A stretch of 64,000 nucleotides of DNA from Chenopodium formosanum (lineage: Eukaryota > Streptophyta > Magnoliopsida > Caryophyllales > Amaranthaceae): the NCBI GenBank assembly GCA_024500155.1, contig CM044869.1, positions 37,096,398 to 37,160,397 of the forward strand, read 5' to 3'. Below, piece by piece: positions 11,307 through 23,251 of the stretch; positions within the stretch are counted from its first letter, which is position 1, and each line of letters starts with the position of its first letter. The notes under the pieces were generated by a model that saw only the letters and a list, made by a program, of their open reading frames with translations, did no database searches and had not been told where the DNA came from. The translations under genes were made by a program, and so were the position numbers.

Positions 11307-12017
11307 GAAAAATAGTCCGAAAACAAATCAAGTCCTATTCGGAATAAAACTGGCATCTCTCACCAGGCGACATACGTCAGCGCTAGGCGACAAGATCAGC
11401 GCCAGGCGACAGATGTTAGCGCCATGCGACAGACTCTGTCGTTTGGCGCTAATTAAAAGATAAAACGCGCTTTCATACCGAATCCTCTCCTTAATATGAT
11501 TAAGAAGCAAATTCTGTGTTTATCAGATTAAAATCAGGTTTATCATAAAACACTCATTTTATTCCAAATAAAACTGTTTAAAATATAATTATTAATCCTA
11601 ATACTATTAGAATTTAAAAAGAATTTTCTAAATATTCTAGAAGATTAAAATCAATCATAATAACTTTAGGAATAATAATTAATAGGCCCTCCTCTAGATC
11701 ATGAGGCCACATATAAAAATCATTTCGAGCCTAATTATTCATCGGAATTGGGCTTATAATATATCGCTGGAAAGCTCAAGCCCGATCCAACGACACTATT
11801 ATCGGACCCTTATCGTGGACCAAGCTTAATTGGACTGGCTATTTTCATAAACAGAGTAAGAAAAGAAATGTTTTCAAAAACAGAAAGAAAGATATTTTTA
11901 ACAAAAACATCCACATCACTAGACTTTTCACACTTTCACCTCGTTCGATAATCAAATGACGTGAAAAGGTATTTATCACTGGGTTTGGTTTTGGGGAGAC
12001 ACATTTGGGTGTTTACA

Positions 12018-12462
12018 ATAGGAATTTGGAAAAAACCGGAATATCCATCAAGAAAACAATAATACTTGTGCCTTGTCAGTTTTTCAAACATTTGATCAAT
12101 GAAGGGAAGGGGAAAATGATCCGTTTTGATGGATATGTTTAGACGTCGATAGTCTATACACATTCGCCATCCCGTGACCGTCTTTGTGGGAATAAGGTCA
12201 CCTCTCTCATTCTCTTCAACGATTATGCCTCCTTTTGTTGGGACAACGTTGACCAGGGAAATCCATCTAGAGCTAGAGATGGGAATATAATTCTCGCATC
12301 CAATAGCTTAGTGATTTCCTTCTTAACTACCTCTCCCATTTGAGGGTGTAGCTTTCGTTGCATTTCAATGCAAGGTGAGGCGCCCTCCTCAAGAGTGATA
12401 TGGTGTGAACATAAAGCCGGGCTTATACCTTTGAGGTCTTCAATTGTATAACCCAAATCACC
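12018..12462 (-). pseudogene. Reverse transcriptase (5' half) of element A
   Basis: Frames at 12223-12456 and below 12163 carry the RT N-terminal pattern: I-x-D-L-K-G-I-S-P, the conserved H-x-I-x-L-E-E, then M-C-I-D-Y-R-R-L-N and the first catalytic region F-L-D-G-Y-S-G-F. The frame is cut after F-F-Q-I-P-I by element B; any frame running on past 12018 reads B LTR and is an artefact. A frame change around 12163-12223 disrupts the P-K-K-G-G region. The rest of this RT is at 1726-2646. Confidence 0.85.
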
Positions 12463-13240
12463 TTAGTGCCTTCTCAAAACACCACATAACTCTTGAGCTT
12501 GACTCTCACTTAAGGAAGAGCTAACAATAACGGGATAAGTAGAATTGGGGCCTGAGAATTCATACCTAAGGTGTGATGGTAGAGGTTTGAGCTCTACAAT
12601 TGGAACACCTTTACCTTCTTTAGTTGAGGCCACTTGTAATGCATCTTGCCTTGAAATTCTCATGCAAATATGATTATCACTCTCTTTCATGCTCTTATCA
12701 ATGACTCTTTCAAAGAAAGCCATATCTTTGCCATGCTCACCAATCTTTTCCTTATTCAACATAACACAATCAAGTGGATCATTAGAAGTGAGCAAGTGCT
12801 CATGCAAAGAATTCACAATATCATCCAAGATTTCAACTCTCATACAATTTTCAAGTGAAGAAGAAGGATATTTCATGCTTTCATTCAAATAAAATTCAAT
12901 AACTTCTTCACCAACTTTGAGAGAAATCTTAGCACTTTTAACATCAATCATTGCACCTGAGGTAGCAAGGAAAGGTCTACCAAGTCTGATAGGAATATTG
13001 GCATCCTCATCCATTTCAAGAATAACAAAGTCAACCGGAATTACAAACTTTCCCACCGTCAAAGGAACATCTTCTACCTTACCTTTTGGAATCTTAATTG
13101 ATCTATCGGCTAGTTACAAGGTAATATTGGTAGGAGAAAGTTCCCCTAACTCAAGTCTTTGATAAACCGAATATGGAATAAGGCTAAAACTAGCTCCTAA
13201 GTCACACAAGGAATTATCAATTTTCATCTTATAGATAGCA
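12463..13240 (-). pseudogene. Aspartic protease and linker of element A
   Basis: The protease would cut the Gag-Pol polyprotein. Around 13195-13230 the frame reads S-L-C-D-L-G-A-S, the D-L-G-A active-site form seen in Athila-like elements. The long frame at 12463-13062 has the later conserved part (G-K-F-V-I-P-V-D-F-V-I-L and L-G-R-P-F-L-A-T-S-G-A). One stop at about 13114 separates the two. The remainder to 12463 is the variable linker before RT. Confidence 0.82.
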
Positions 13241-15354
13241 CAACGATTGAAAAGTTTCTAGGGTCCTTCAACTTAGGCGGCATCTTGTTCATAATGATTG
13301 CACTACAATTCTCGGTCAAGCTAACCGTTTTCGTCACATCACAAGTTCTTTTTCCACTCAAGATGCATAATTCGGCATTTGGCCAATGACATTGGAAAAT
13401 GGAAGGGTAAGATGAAGTTGCCTAAGCATCTCTATGAATTGCCAAATTGTTCATCTAGTTCGTGCCTATTGAACTTTTGGGGGTATGGGAGCTTGGGTTT
13501 GATAGCTTCTCTTACTTTCTCTTTTTTTTTTCAATTGGTTTCTCACTTACATCCTCACTCATAGAGCTTTTTCCTTCCTTATCTTCAACCAAAACTTCTG
13601 GAGGACTCTCCTTAGCCTCACTCTTCTTAGGCACTATATTCTCAAGAATCCTACCACTTCTTGTCACTATGGTAGTAATTGGTCTCTTGGGATTTAAACC
13701 TTGAGATGGTAGAGAAGAAGGGCTAGCATGCTCTTTCAAAAAATTTGTCAATTGAGAAATTTGATTCTCTAACATCTTGCAATGAGCCATCATGTCATCA
13801 AACATCTTATCACTAGATGACATGTAAGTGTTCAACACCTTAATTTGATTTTCAATGACATCCTCCAAACTACCTCTAGAAGAAGATGATTGGACATAAG
13901 AGATATCATTATGACCTTGAGCCCTTGGAGTGAAACCAGGTAGGGGACCCCTTTGATTGTTGTTTTGAAAATTTTGCCGATTTTGGTTACTTCAATTTCC
14001 CTAACCTTGATTTTGGCCATTTTCATTATGATAACCATAATTTTGATTATGTTTCCCATATCCTTGGCCTTAGTTTTGACCACCATAACCTTAGTGGTTA
14101 TAGTTTCCTCGGAAAACTTGGATTCTTTGGTTTCTTTAACCCCCATTGTTGTTATAATTATCAAAATTCCCATTATGATAGTTCTTATTACCATTATTTC
14201 TTTTGATTATCAAATCTAGGTCCAACATTGTTATTAGACACATAATTCACATGTTCATTCTCATTGCCAACATAATCATCACATCCATCAAAAGAAGCAT
14301 TAAGAGAATTTTAAGCATCATGATCATATGAATCACACAAATCACAAAACATATAGCCACTAGACATGTTGCTAGAAGAAGGAAGGGGATTTGAGTTAGG
14401 AAATGTACCTCTCCCCTTATTTTGGGAAGGAAGAATTGGTGCTTGTGATGAAGCACTTTCAAGTTTGGCTTTGTTAGAGGTCATTTCCTTTCCTAATTTC
14501 GAGGTTTTTGAGGACAAGTTGTTGATGGCATTGATGTGATCAACCGAGTACACCAAAGTACCACTCTTTCTTGTTGTTTTACACTCATCATCTTGCCAAT
14601 TCATATAATGCCTCACAACATCTTCAATGATGTCCACCACTTACTCCTCCGTCTTTTTCATTATTGGTCCCCAGACTCCCGCATCAAGGCAAGATTTTCC
14701 TCGAGGGCTTAGAACTCCATAAAAGATTTGGATGATTTGATAGGTAGGAATCCCATGGTGTGGGCACTCTCTTTGGTGTTCCTTGTACCTCTCTTATGCC
14801 TCATAAAGACTTTCATTTAGCTTTTACTTGAACCTTTGAATGAGAGCTCTTGCTTCGGCCATCTTCTTTTGTGGGTAGAACCGAGATAAAAACTCCTTAG
14901 TCACTTCATCCCATGTCCTCAAGGAGTTTGGTTTCACCTCCTTGTCCAACCACTCTAATGCATGTCTAATGAGAGAAAAAGGGAAAAGCTTAAGGCGAAT
15001 AAACCCTTGAGAAACCCCACTCACTTTGATAGTTTTGCCATACTTCTCGAATTCCTTAAGATGGTTGAGGGGACTCTCATGCTTTACACCACTAAATTGA
15101 CGCCTCTCTTTCAAGGTAATTATGGCCGGTCTAATCTTAAAGTCATTAGCCAGTGTCGTAGGTAGAGCAATCCCACTCTCATACCTATAAGCTCTTGAGA
15201 CTCCCAACTCCTTAAGTGCCACTCTTTGGTTATCTCCCATGATGCCTTGCTCTTCTTCTTGCCTTGGAGAACATCTAGCGACTCTCAATTTTGTAATTGC
15301 CCTTTTAATTTCCGGATCAAAAGGAAATAGAGAACGAACACAAGATCTACGCAT
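13241..15354 (-). pseudogene. gag of element A
   Basis: The N-terminal frame (14824-15354, 176 codons) has the Athila-type capsid pattern, with R-Q-F-S-G, L-K-L-F-P-F-S-L and L-S-R-F-Y-P. The next frame (14311-14640) ends with C-D-L-C-D-S-Y-D-H, the start of a zinc knuckle, then hits a stop. About 13870-14200 encodes an Asn/Gly-rich stretch with several stops. The frame at 13512-13868 gives the Lys/Glu/Ser-rich C-terminus. At least four disruptions break the polyprotein. The first ATG is 122 bases from the primer site. Confidence 0.82.
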
Positions 15355-15475
15355 ACAATCTCAATGAAAAGGTTAGCAGCACGGCTACAAATGTAGCCTA
15401 AAAGAAAGAAAATATTTTTGTATTTTTCAAATAACAGGAATAGACTCAATCAACAATAGCAAATAACCATACCAT

Positions 15476-15493
15476 TCCCCGGCAACAGCGCCA
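15476..15493 (-). other. Primer-binding site of element A
   Basis: The minus strand reads TGGCGCTGTTGCCGGGGA, four bases inside the LTR edge. It differs at one position from the tRNA-Asp complement common in Athila-like elements (TGGCGCCGTTGCCGGGGA). Confidence 0.85.
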
Positions 15494-15497
15494 TTTT

Positions 15498-17048
15498 TGA
15501 CACGAGATGAAACCTAGGTCATTGAATTCTAAGTATTCCCTGATCAAACCAAATTTATAACCAAACCCAACCCTATGTAAAGGGGTAAGTCCAAGTCAAA
15601 CCCAAGAGAATGAGGAATAAGCTAAAGTCTCAAGTTAAGCTATCCCAAAGTCTAATTAAGGTTTGGTCTAAACTAAACAACTCTACTAAATGAATACAAG
15701 AACGACATTAAGGGTGCTAGGGAATTAGGATCTACATGCATTCACGATAATCATACTAATTGGGCAAAAATTCAACTAAACAAATAATGTGAGGGAAGGT
15801 AGCAAATGCAATCAAAATCACTTAAAGAGCTATTTCCAAAGGTCAAGCTAAGCTAGATGTCTCTACCAATGACTTCAAAGGAAAATCGCAAAACAAGATC
15901 AATCGAAAATAATAGCTTCCAAATCAATTTGTCGTATCAATGAAAACTATTATGCAATCTTGCTTGATAGTTAAGGTTGATCACTCCTCAAGAAATCAAA
16001 CACATGCACAAATTTCACCAACCAATTTAATCACAAGGTTTATCAATCAAAATCCCCCAATTAGCCATGAATTATCACTCATACATGTTTCACCATACCC
16101 CTAACAAACAATCTACTCACTTCACGTTACAAAATTGAATAGCAAAACTAAACTAATCACTAATTTCATCATCAACATTGTATTCAAAATATACTGAAGC
16201 TATCAAAAATCAAATCAAACAAACAAAAAGTAATTTAATCAAATATCAAGAATCAAAAATTAAAATTGCATTAAAGAGTAAAGAATTCATACAAAATTTT
16301 GATCAAAATCAAAGATGAAGAAGATTGATAGTAGCATTCATCAAAATCACCAAGTTTCTGTTTCTAAAATCTAAGAACAAAATTTTCCCCAAATTGAGCT
16401 TCTCTCTCTAAAAAGCCAATCTAATACAAATTCTAGTCTAATTCTCTTTCTAAAAATGAAGAAATACTATATATAGTAAAACTAAGAAAGGAGGAGTTAG
16501 TTAGACGTCCAAAAAGAACCCCAATAGGCGCTCCCTCTCCTCTTCATGCACGGCCGCAAAGAACTGGGTATGGAATAAGGGTAGAAAGGTTGCTCGGCCG
16601 CACCTCCCAATTGCGCGGCCTCGTCATTGCTCTACGCGCCCGCGTCGCCCTCGTGCGCCCCCGCGCTTGGGAGCGGGGCACCTCCTTCTCGTGTGTCTGT
16701 TGATGCTTCCGTGCGCTCCACTTGATGTATGTTGGGGGTGGCAGTTTCCAAAGGCCTCAACGGTGGGTTTCACACCGATTTCAATGCCCACGCAGCTTGA
16801 GAACGCAGCCTTGAAGACTTGGTTTTTTGCAGTCCTTCGGATTTGAGCTTCAAAGGGAGAGACCGGCTTGCATCTTGAGCCTTGCAAATCCCGAGAAAAG
16901 GTCTTTTAGCGCCTTAGACATCACTAATCTCCTGAAATCAAAGAAAAGCAAACAAATAAAAGAAAAAAAGCAAAATAAACCTAAGAAATGCAAGAAAATG
17001 GGAAGAACAAATAAGAAAGCACAAATTAAGGAAAAAGGCATATAAAAT
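15498..17048 (-). repeat. 5' LTR of element A, truncated
   Basis: Homologous to the complete LTR at 50415-52038, starting TGACACGAG in plus coordinates. It has a TATATATA box at 16468-16475 and a GC-rich motif cluster (CGGCCGC forms) at about 16530-16690, upstream of the box on the minus strand. The outer end is missing: the sequence changes to copia RT at about 17048. Frames inside it (e.g. 16624-17045) are not genes. Confidence 0.85.
16468..16475 (-). promoter_or_regulatory. TATA box of the A LTR
   Basis: TATATATA inside a symmetric ACTATATATAGT. The same box lies at the matching place in LTR C (51439-51446). Confidence 0.6.
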
Positions 17049-17900
17049 TCAAGGCATACGATACATCTGGCCTAGTACATATCATTGCATACATGATCGA
17101 TTCAATAAGAGAAGCATATGGAATCTGATTCATCCTTTCTCACTCATCAGGTATCTTTGGACACTACTTTTTGCTTAGGGTTATGACATGTGACATGGGT
17201 AGGAGACTTCTCTTGGCCTCCTCAATATTGAATCGTGCTAGTACCCTATCAATGTAAGTACTTTGGCTCAATCCAATCATCCTTTTAGATCTATCCCCGG
17301 AGATCTTGATGCCCAATATGTAATATGCCTCTCCCAAGTCTTTTATTAAAAAACATTTTCCAAGCCAGGCCTTTACATACTCTAGCATTGGAATACTGTT
17401 TCGAATGAGCAATATGTCATCAACATATAAGACTATGAAGGCGATGTCACTCCCACTAACCTTCTTGTAAACACAAGACTCATCTAGATTCTTGATAAAA
17501 CCAAACTTACTGATGGCTTCATCGAATCGCAAATTCCAACTTCTTCTTTCTTGCTTTAACCCATAAATGGACTTTTTAAGCTTACATACCTTCCCAACAT
17601 TGTTTTGGCAGACAAAACCTTCAGGCTGTGTCATATACACAGTTTCTTCTTAAATTCCATTAAGAAAGGAGGTTTTGACGTCCATCTGCCATATTTCATA
17701 ATTGTAATATGCAGCAATGGCTAGGATGATCCGAACGTACTTAAGCATTGCGACAGGAGAAAAGGTTTCATCATAATCAACACCGTGAATTTGTTTGTAA
17801 GCTTTTGCAACAAGTCTAGCTTTGTAAATGAATACATTTCCATCTTTGATTGTTTTCATCTGATAGGTGTGTAACCTTTGAGTAAATCAATCAAATCCCA
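17049..17900 (-). pseudogene. Ty1/copia reverse transcriptase of element F
   Basis: The frame at 17650-17859 has G-N-V-x-x-Y-K-A-R-L-V-A-K, F-S-P-V-A and M-D-V-K-T-S-F-L-N-G, the first catalytic Asp region. After one stop the frame at 17164-17640 continues with G-L-K-Q, R-F-D-E-A-I and L-Y-V-D-D-I-L-L, the Y-V-D-D active site. The fragment ends at about 17049 in the R-P-D-V-S-Y-A-L motif, so RNase H and the 3' LTR are missing. The junction with LTR A shows only a few bases of shared sequence, as in a deletion joint. Confidence 0.88.
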
Positions 17901-19151
17901 TACTTGATTTTCAAACATGGAATCCATTTAAGATCTCATGGATTCTTGCCATTTAGCAGAGTCGGAGCTCGCAATAACTTGCTTGTAGGTTGCTAGTTCG
18001 TCTCCATCCACTACTAGGATGTCCTGATTCTTGGTTAATACGACACCAAGAAATCTATCAGGTTGAGACTTTGGCCTCTATGACCTAAGTAGGGTAATGG
18101 ACTGAGAATTTTCATTGTCGATTTGACTTTGCATAATTTGACTAACGTCAACAGATGCTGTTTGAGTACTTTGACTGTCAATTTGATTTTGTTGCTTGTC
18201 CTCTCGAACTTCATCAAGTTCGATTATCCTCCCATTGTCATTTTGGAAAGGTGTTCCTCCTCCAAAAACACACCATCTTGAACAACAAACACTTTTTTCT
18301 CGAATTTGTTGTAGAAGTAATACCCTTTGGTTTCTTTTGGGAGCCCACAAAGAAGACCTGTTAGATTAGGGGTGAAGTATGTTAGAAATTAATCTCTTGA
18401 CATATGCTTTGCAACCCCAAATCTTTAAAAAAGACAACCTAGGATGTTTCTTCGTCCATAATTCATATGGAGTCTTTTCTATAGCTTTTGACAGAGCACG
18501 GTTCAGTGTTAGTGTCGCGGTTAGAAATGTGTGTCCCTAGAAAGAGATAGGAAGTTCACTCAGACCCATTGTTGATCGTACCATGTCTAGCAAGGTTCGA
18601 TTTCTCCTTTCGGATACTACATTCCATTGTGGAGTTCCTGGAGGTGTCAATTCTAAAAGTATACCATGTTCTTTCAGATGGTCATCGAATTCTTGGCTTA
18701 AGTATTCACCACCTCAATTTGATCGAAGGGCTTTGATTGTCTTGCCAAGCATATTTTTAAATTCATTCTGAAATTCTTTAAATTTCACAAATGATTCAGA
18801 TTTGTGCGACATAAGGTTGACATATCCATTTCTACTATAGTCGTCCATGAAGGTGATAAAATATCGATTGCCGTTTCTTGTGGTTGTGCTCATTTGTCCA
18901 CATACATCGGTGTGTATTAGGCCAAGTAAGTCACCTGCCCTTTCTCCCAACTTGGAGAATGGCTGCTTTATCGTCTTGCCTAATAGACATCCTTCGCAAT
19001 TTTCAAACGATTGTAAATCTAATGAGTCAAGAACATCTTCTTGTAGAAGTTTCTTGATGCGTTTGATGTTAATGTGACCAAGATGACAATGCCACAAGTA
19101 TGTCTCATTTGACTCAATGGTCTTAACTTTCTTTGGTGGTATCATTAACAT
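17901..19151 (-). pseudogene. Ty1/copia integrase of element F, with stops and a changed catalytic Asp
   Basis: The frame at 18714-19151 starts in the GAG-pre-integrase region (L-W-H-C-H-L-G-H, then C-E-G-C-L-L-G-K: the HHCC zinc finger). It includes H-T-D-V-C-G, the first catalytic Asp. At the second site the usual R-S-D-x-G-G-E-Y reads R-S-N, a stop, then G-G-E-Y: Asp to Asn next to a TGA. Downstream, P-P-G-T-P-Q-W-N and S-E-R-R-N-R-T-L hold the catalytic Glu. The stretch to 17901 is the Ser/Gln-rich linker to RT. Enzyme activity is excluded. Confidence 0.85.
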
Positions 19152-20298
19152 TATAAACTCGTTTATCTAAATAAAGCATATTTGGATGAATGTGTCATGC
19201 CATAAAACATATAAACAAGACTTAAAACAATCACAGTTTAAGTCTTGTGATCTTACAACCCGACGTCCCACACCAAAAGATCAAAATATGTAATTACAAG
19301 TTTAATAGACAGGTTATTCTTCTTCTTCCACTTGTTAAAGCACATCCACTTGTGAAGCCTCTTCTCACTTAATTCCTGAAATAGGAGCATATAGTGAGTC
19401 ATTCATGGCATTTAATACCTTTATGAATTGCTCATGTTCAAGTGATGGTTATAAAAAAGATACCAGAGGTGAGAGCTACTTTTCCTTTCGCCTCATCTTC
19501 TAGGTACTCATTGCATTCCCTTTTGTAGTGGCCTCACCTATTGCAATAGAAGCACTACATCTTTGCCTTGTCTTTGAACTCCTTCTTCTTTGGCCTTAGA
19601 GAGAACCTGATACCCTTAAAAGAATCGGCTCTATAAAGCTCTTGAACAACCTCCATTAATGAGAGTTTATCTCGATTGGCCATCAAATGCATTTGCAGTG
19701 CAACATAGCCTGAGTGGAGTGAGCTTAGTAGCATGTGAGCTGTTTGTTCATCCTATACTGGTTTCCCCATGAGCTCCAAGTGCATGAAAAGCCTTGTCAT
19801 TGGAAGCACATGAGGTTGAAGAGGCATTCCAAGTCTAAGCCTAGCATTATAGACCTTGTTCCACACTTCGAGCCTTTCCTTAGCAAGGCATTCTTCCTCC
19901 GGATCTTGATCTTCAGGTTTATAAACGGCTTGGTTAAGTTATGAAAATTAAAGTCCCTTATATCGGAAGACATAGTGACAAGCCCCTTCAGACTGTTAAG
20001 AAGCATGTATGGAAGGTTTGAGGTGAATTTCCTCTACCAATCCTCCGGAAGGGAATTCCTCATCAAAAGTGTGACCATGTCACAATCCAAGAACCAAGTC
20101 TCATGAGTCTCATCACTCATTATTCCCTTGGCTAAGAAGATTGGAATGGGAGTTTCAAGAATGTACTCCATGGAATAATTCCGAAGAGTGTTCCAGAGTT
20201 CTTCTTCCCATTCCTTGAAATTTGTCAAATTGAGACAAAATGCCAATTTCTCCAGGAGTTCAAGGCACATGTAGTTGTTGTCGGTATTAGTTGAAGAG
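19152..20298 (-). pseudogene. Ty1/copia gag of element F
   Basis: The N-terminal frame (20034-20270) has the copia gag pattern of a conserved Leu-rich start, a N-F-x-x-W block and Y-x-L-E-T-P-I-P. A likely start at about 20298 reads ATCTCTTCAACT where relatives have ATGTCTTCAACT, so the ATG seems lost. A second frame (19797-20006) covers the middle. A zinc knuckle C-F-Y-C-N-R-stop-G-H-Y-K-R-E-C lies at 19513-19554, interrupted by a stop. The rest to 19152 is a degenerate protease region with many stops. Confidence 0.78.
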
Positions 20299-21870
20299 AT
20301 GGTTCTACAATTGAAAGAATTTGAAATGAAAATCCATTCATAATACTAAATAAGATTAAATTAATGCATATATATTTCAAACTTATTTAAACGTCTTATT
20401 CACACATTAAATTTGTCCCTATCTGGTAAGAATAAGTCGATTCCAAGATCCAAAGAATAAAAGAGTGATTAAGCATGCTTTGGCTTGTCTTAACACTTAT
20501 TACTCTAAGGTAAGCAACTTTTTGTTAATGGCTCCAAGCCACTCTTGGTTACATAAAGTGTCGCATCTAATGCTCTTGTAATAATTTATCTCTTTTGCCA
20601 CGACATGTTAGGACTCCATCACTCATATCGTTGAGTCTAACCAAAACCAACATGTATTATGATGCCTTGCTTTGGAAAACCCATCAATATACCTTACGTT
20701 CTTAGGGAGATAGTGATGCGTACCTTTAGCCCACCACTATGCACATTAGTTTGGTAAGTGTTGTTTTGGAATGACAAGTTTTACTGAATATTTTAGGGAC
20801 CTAGGGTTGCTATGTTGGTTGATTTAAGCGAACTCAATTAATCATCACAACATTCGAATTCCTAAATATGCATCCAACATATCATTCATATATATGTTAG
20901 ACATATCCTAAACAATGCAACTACAAGTATCTACGATTATGACTTATCTATTAAGGTACAAAAATACGCAGTGGTTCGCAGACCATATTTAGATTTACAA
21001 AAGTACATGATGGAATGTCGTCCATATTTTCTAATTGGGCCCCACTAGTTTCCATTTCTTAAAAACTATGAAAGAAATATACATTTCATTCATCCATTCA
21101 CTATATGTGAATGGCCTATGCATTTTACAACGATAAACAAGGAACAATGAATAAATACACGTCAACTAGTAACTAACTTAGGTGGTTAATCCGATTAACA
21201 CGCCTAATTAAATCTACTCAGAGTTATTAACCGATTATGTGATTAAACGCAATCAAATAATGAAGCTCCCACTAAATTCCGCATCCACCTTAATTAATCC
21301 AATATATTAAGCTGGTAAACCCAATATTTTGCCAAATTATAAAAATTTGCAAGTGCCGCTCAAAACTAAGGCCTAGCCTCCAAAATTAATTAAATTAAAT
21401 AAACATAAATACAATTATTAAAACGGAAAAACGCAAAATTACAAAGCCGACCGCACGCAAGTGGCACACGCACCTAGCCAAGCATAGCGCACGCCATTGC
21501 TAGCCACGGCTACCTAGCAGCTCGGGCAATGCAGCGTAGTGCATGTACCCGCACCACACTAACACAGCACTACTAGGTTCTCCCGTGGGCATCCTAGCAA
21601 CGTTTGCTACAGGTTGCAAGGTGTGAGGCAGCACACACTTTGCTGTCTGCCTTTCGCACCACACCAAGGCTGCGCACAACAGCTCACTCGCACACATTGC
21701 ACGCACAGAGTGCCGCCCCAGGCTGCTGCCCCCATGCGCACACCATCGCACGAACACACGCACTCGAGGCGCCCAGCAGCCTCATGTGGACTGCGCCAGC
21801 AGCCCGACTGGTTGTGGCTCTTTGGCCTCGAGTTGACTGCGCCAGCTGCCCGAGTGTTGCCGTTATAATC
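20299..21870 (-). other. Long leader of copia element F, shared with element E
   Basis: No coding frame is convincing. The stretch aligns by eye with 29431-31210 in element E, for example around the AAATTTGTCCC...GATTCCAAGATCCAAAG block (20408 and 29538) and the GGGCCCCACT block (21038 and 30521). It ends in a GC-rich island (about 21450-21860) rich in CGCAC, GCAGC and GCCAG; frames there arise from base composition. It lies immediately upstream of gag. It is unusually long for a copia leader. Confidence 0.65.
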
Positions 21871-22415
21871 CCCATGTATGACAGACGTTTGACGAACATC
21901 AAAGTGGACTAGTACTTAAACAAGAGAAATCTCAATTCTCATGGTCAAGGAAAGAGGTTCCGATAGCAATAATGAGAGGTATACTTATAACAATTTTTAA
22001 ATCTTTTAAAGTATTCTCATAGGTCGATCCCGTATGATTCTAAACCAATACCTGTGCAAATAATTTATGACAATCATGTCCCTGTAGCACAAGAAACGGT
22101 GGTATAAATCAAACTGCAAACTAATCTCAAGTGGTCATTAATCGTCCATCATTTAAATGACCTTGATTACGGATAATTTTCGATTATAATATTCAATGTT
22201 CACTTAATAGGTGTTTCTTTATCCAAGACAGATCTTGACACCCTACTTTGAATATTCTCATAATCGAATGGACTCAATATTTAATCCTAAACTACAATTA
22301 AATAGAAACGGAGTGATAAAATTGCATGAAATTAAATTACTCCAAAACTTGAATGGTTCATCGTAGTGTCTTACATTAAAATGTTCAAAATTAATTAAAA
22401 CACTAAACAAGGAAA
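21871..22415 (-). other. 3' non-coding segment of copia element G
   Basis: AT-rich sequence between the stop codon of the G polyprotein (22416-22418) and the leader of F. No LTR copy is recognised here, so the LTR expected between two head-to-tail copies is missing or too diverged to see. No other feature found. Confidence 0.45.
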
Positions 22416-23251
22416 TTAAAGACAATAACCAACGTGCCTGATTCCCATTACCTCAACGTGCTTATTGTTCCTCACTTGAGGCAGAGGTTTAGTAAGTGGA
22501 TTGGCTACATTGTCGTCCATTCCAACTTTACAAATTCTAATTTCACCCTCTGACTTCTATTCCTTTATCATGTGAAATTGCCGCTTGACATGTTTGACCT
22601 TTTGATGTTTCCTAAGCTCTCTAGCCTGAGCAATATCTTCATTGTTGTCACAATAGAGGGATATTAGACCTTTAATGGAGGGTACAACATCAAGTTCACC
22701 AACGAACATACGAATCCAAACTGCCTCCTTAGCCGCTTTAGCAGCTGCCAAGTATTCCACTTTAGTGGTAGAATCTGCAGTTGTGCTATACTTGGCACTC
22801 TTCCAACAAAACGCTACTCCATTTCGACAAAACACGTATCCAGTCTGTGATTTGAAATCCTCTCTGTCTGTTTGGAAGCTTGCGTCGGTGCAACCTTTAA
22901 CAACTAATTCATCTCAGCTACCATATACCAGGAATTTATCCTTATTCCTTTTTCAGGTACTTTAGGATATTCATGGCTGCAGTCCAATGCTCCTCTCCTG
23001 GTCTGATTGGTATCAACTAGTAGCGCTCAAGGCATACGATACATCTAGCTTAGTACATATCATGGCATACATGATCGATTTAGTAAGCGAAGCATATAGA
23101 ATATTATTCATCCTTTATCGCTCATCAGGTGTCTTTGGACACTGCTTCTCTCTTAGGGTCATGCCATGTGACATGGTTAGGTGACCTTTTTTGGCCTCCT
23201 CCATGTTGAATCGAGCCATTACCTTATCAATGTAGGTACTCTGGCTCAATC
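22416..23251 (-). pseudogene. Ty1/copia RT C-terminus and RNase H of element G
   Basis: The frame at 22557-22835 has the copia RNase H signature: W-K-S-A-K-Y-S-T-T-A-D-S-T-T-K-V-E-Y-L-A-A, L-Y-C-D-N and K-H-V-K-R-Q-F-H. After one stop the frame runs on through N-V-A-N-P-L-T-K-P-L to a natural-looking TAA at 22416-22418. The part above 22840 is the end of RT with shifts. The upstream half of RT is at 24732-25334, across a CACTA insertion. Confidence 0.85.
23249..23251. repeat. Target-site duplication of CACTA-1, left copy
   Basis: ATC precedes the element and ATC follows it (24732-24734). Three-base duplications are the rule for CACTA transposons. The copia sequence is continuous when the element and one ATC are removed; element F shows the empty site at about 17270. 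Confidence 0.93.

Larger units (their letters stand above)
2647..12017 (-). mobile_element. Element B: non-autonomous LTR retrotransposon nested in the RT of element A
   Basis: Two direct repeats of 1,826 and 1,870 bp bound the element. Each starts TGTAG and ends with CTACA or TTACA, the usual short inverted ends. A purine tract lies inside the left repeat and a tRNA-like primer site inside the right repeat, so the element reads on the minus strand. Only a gag-like frame (7353-8471) is present in 5.7 kb of interior; no protease, RT or integrase is seen. Such an element must borrow pol from a relative. The gag zinc motif resembles those of the Tat/Ogre side of Ty3/gypsy, which is an inference. 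Confidence 0.92.
10148..12017 (-). repeat. 5' LTR of element B
   Basis: Homologous to 2647-4472. Begins TGTAGGGAAT and ends GGGTGTTTACA. Holds the promoter expected to drive the element (TATA at 11298-11306) with the GC palindrome cluster upstream (about 11352-11450). It has a 31 bp tandem duplication at 10889-10950 that the 3' LTR lacks. Confidence 0.93.
1..17048 (-). mobile_element. Element A: Athila-like Ty3/gypsy retrotransposon, interrupted by element B
   Basis: On the minus strand the order is LTR (15498-17048), primer site, gag, protease, reverse transcriptase, RNase H and integrase, the Ty3/gypsy order. The RT stops at 12018 and resumes at 2646, because element B sits between. The primer site is close to the tRNA-Asp type used by Athila-like elements, and the protease has the D-L-G-A motif common in that group. 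The 3' LTR lies beyond position 1. The 5' LTR loses its last part near 17048, where a copia fragment begins. Stops and frameshifts make the copy inactive. Family placement is from motifs, not alignment. Confidence 0.88.

Noticed and set aside
21500..21912. Overlapping ORFs on both strands in a GC-rich block
   Set aside because: Frames on both strands arise because stop codons are rare in GC-rich sequence; Cys/Ala/His-rich products have no family pattern.
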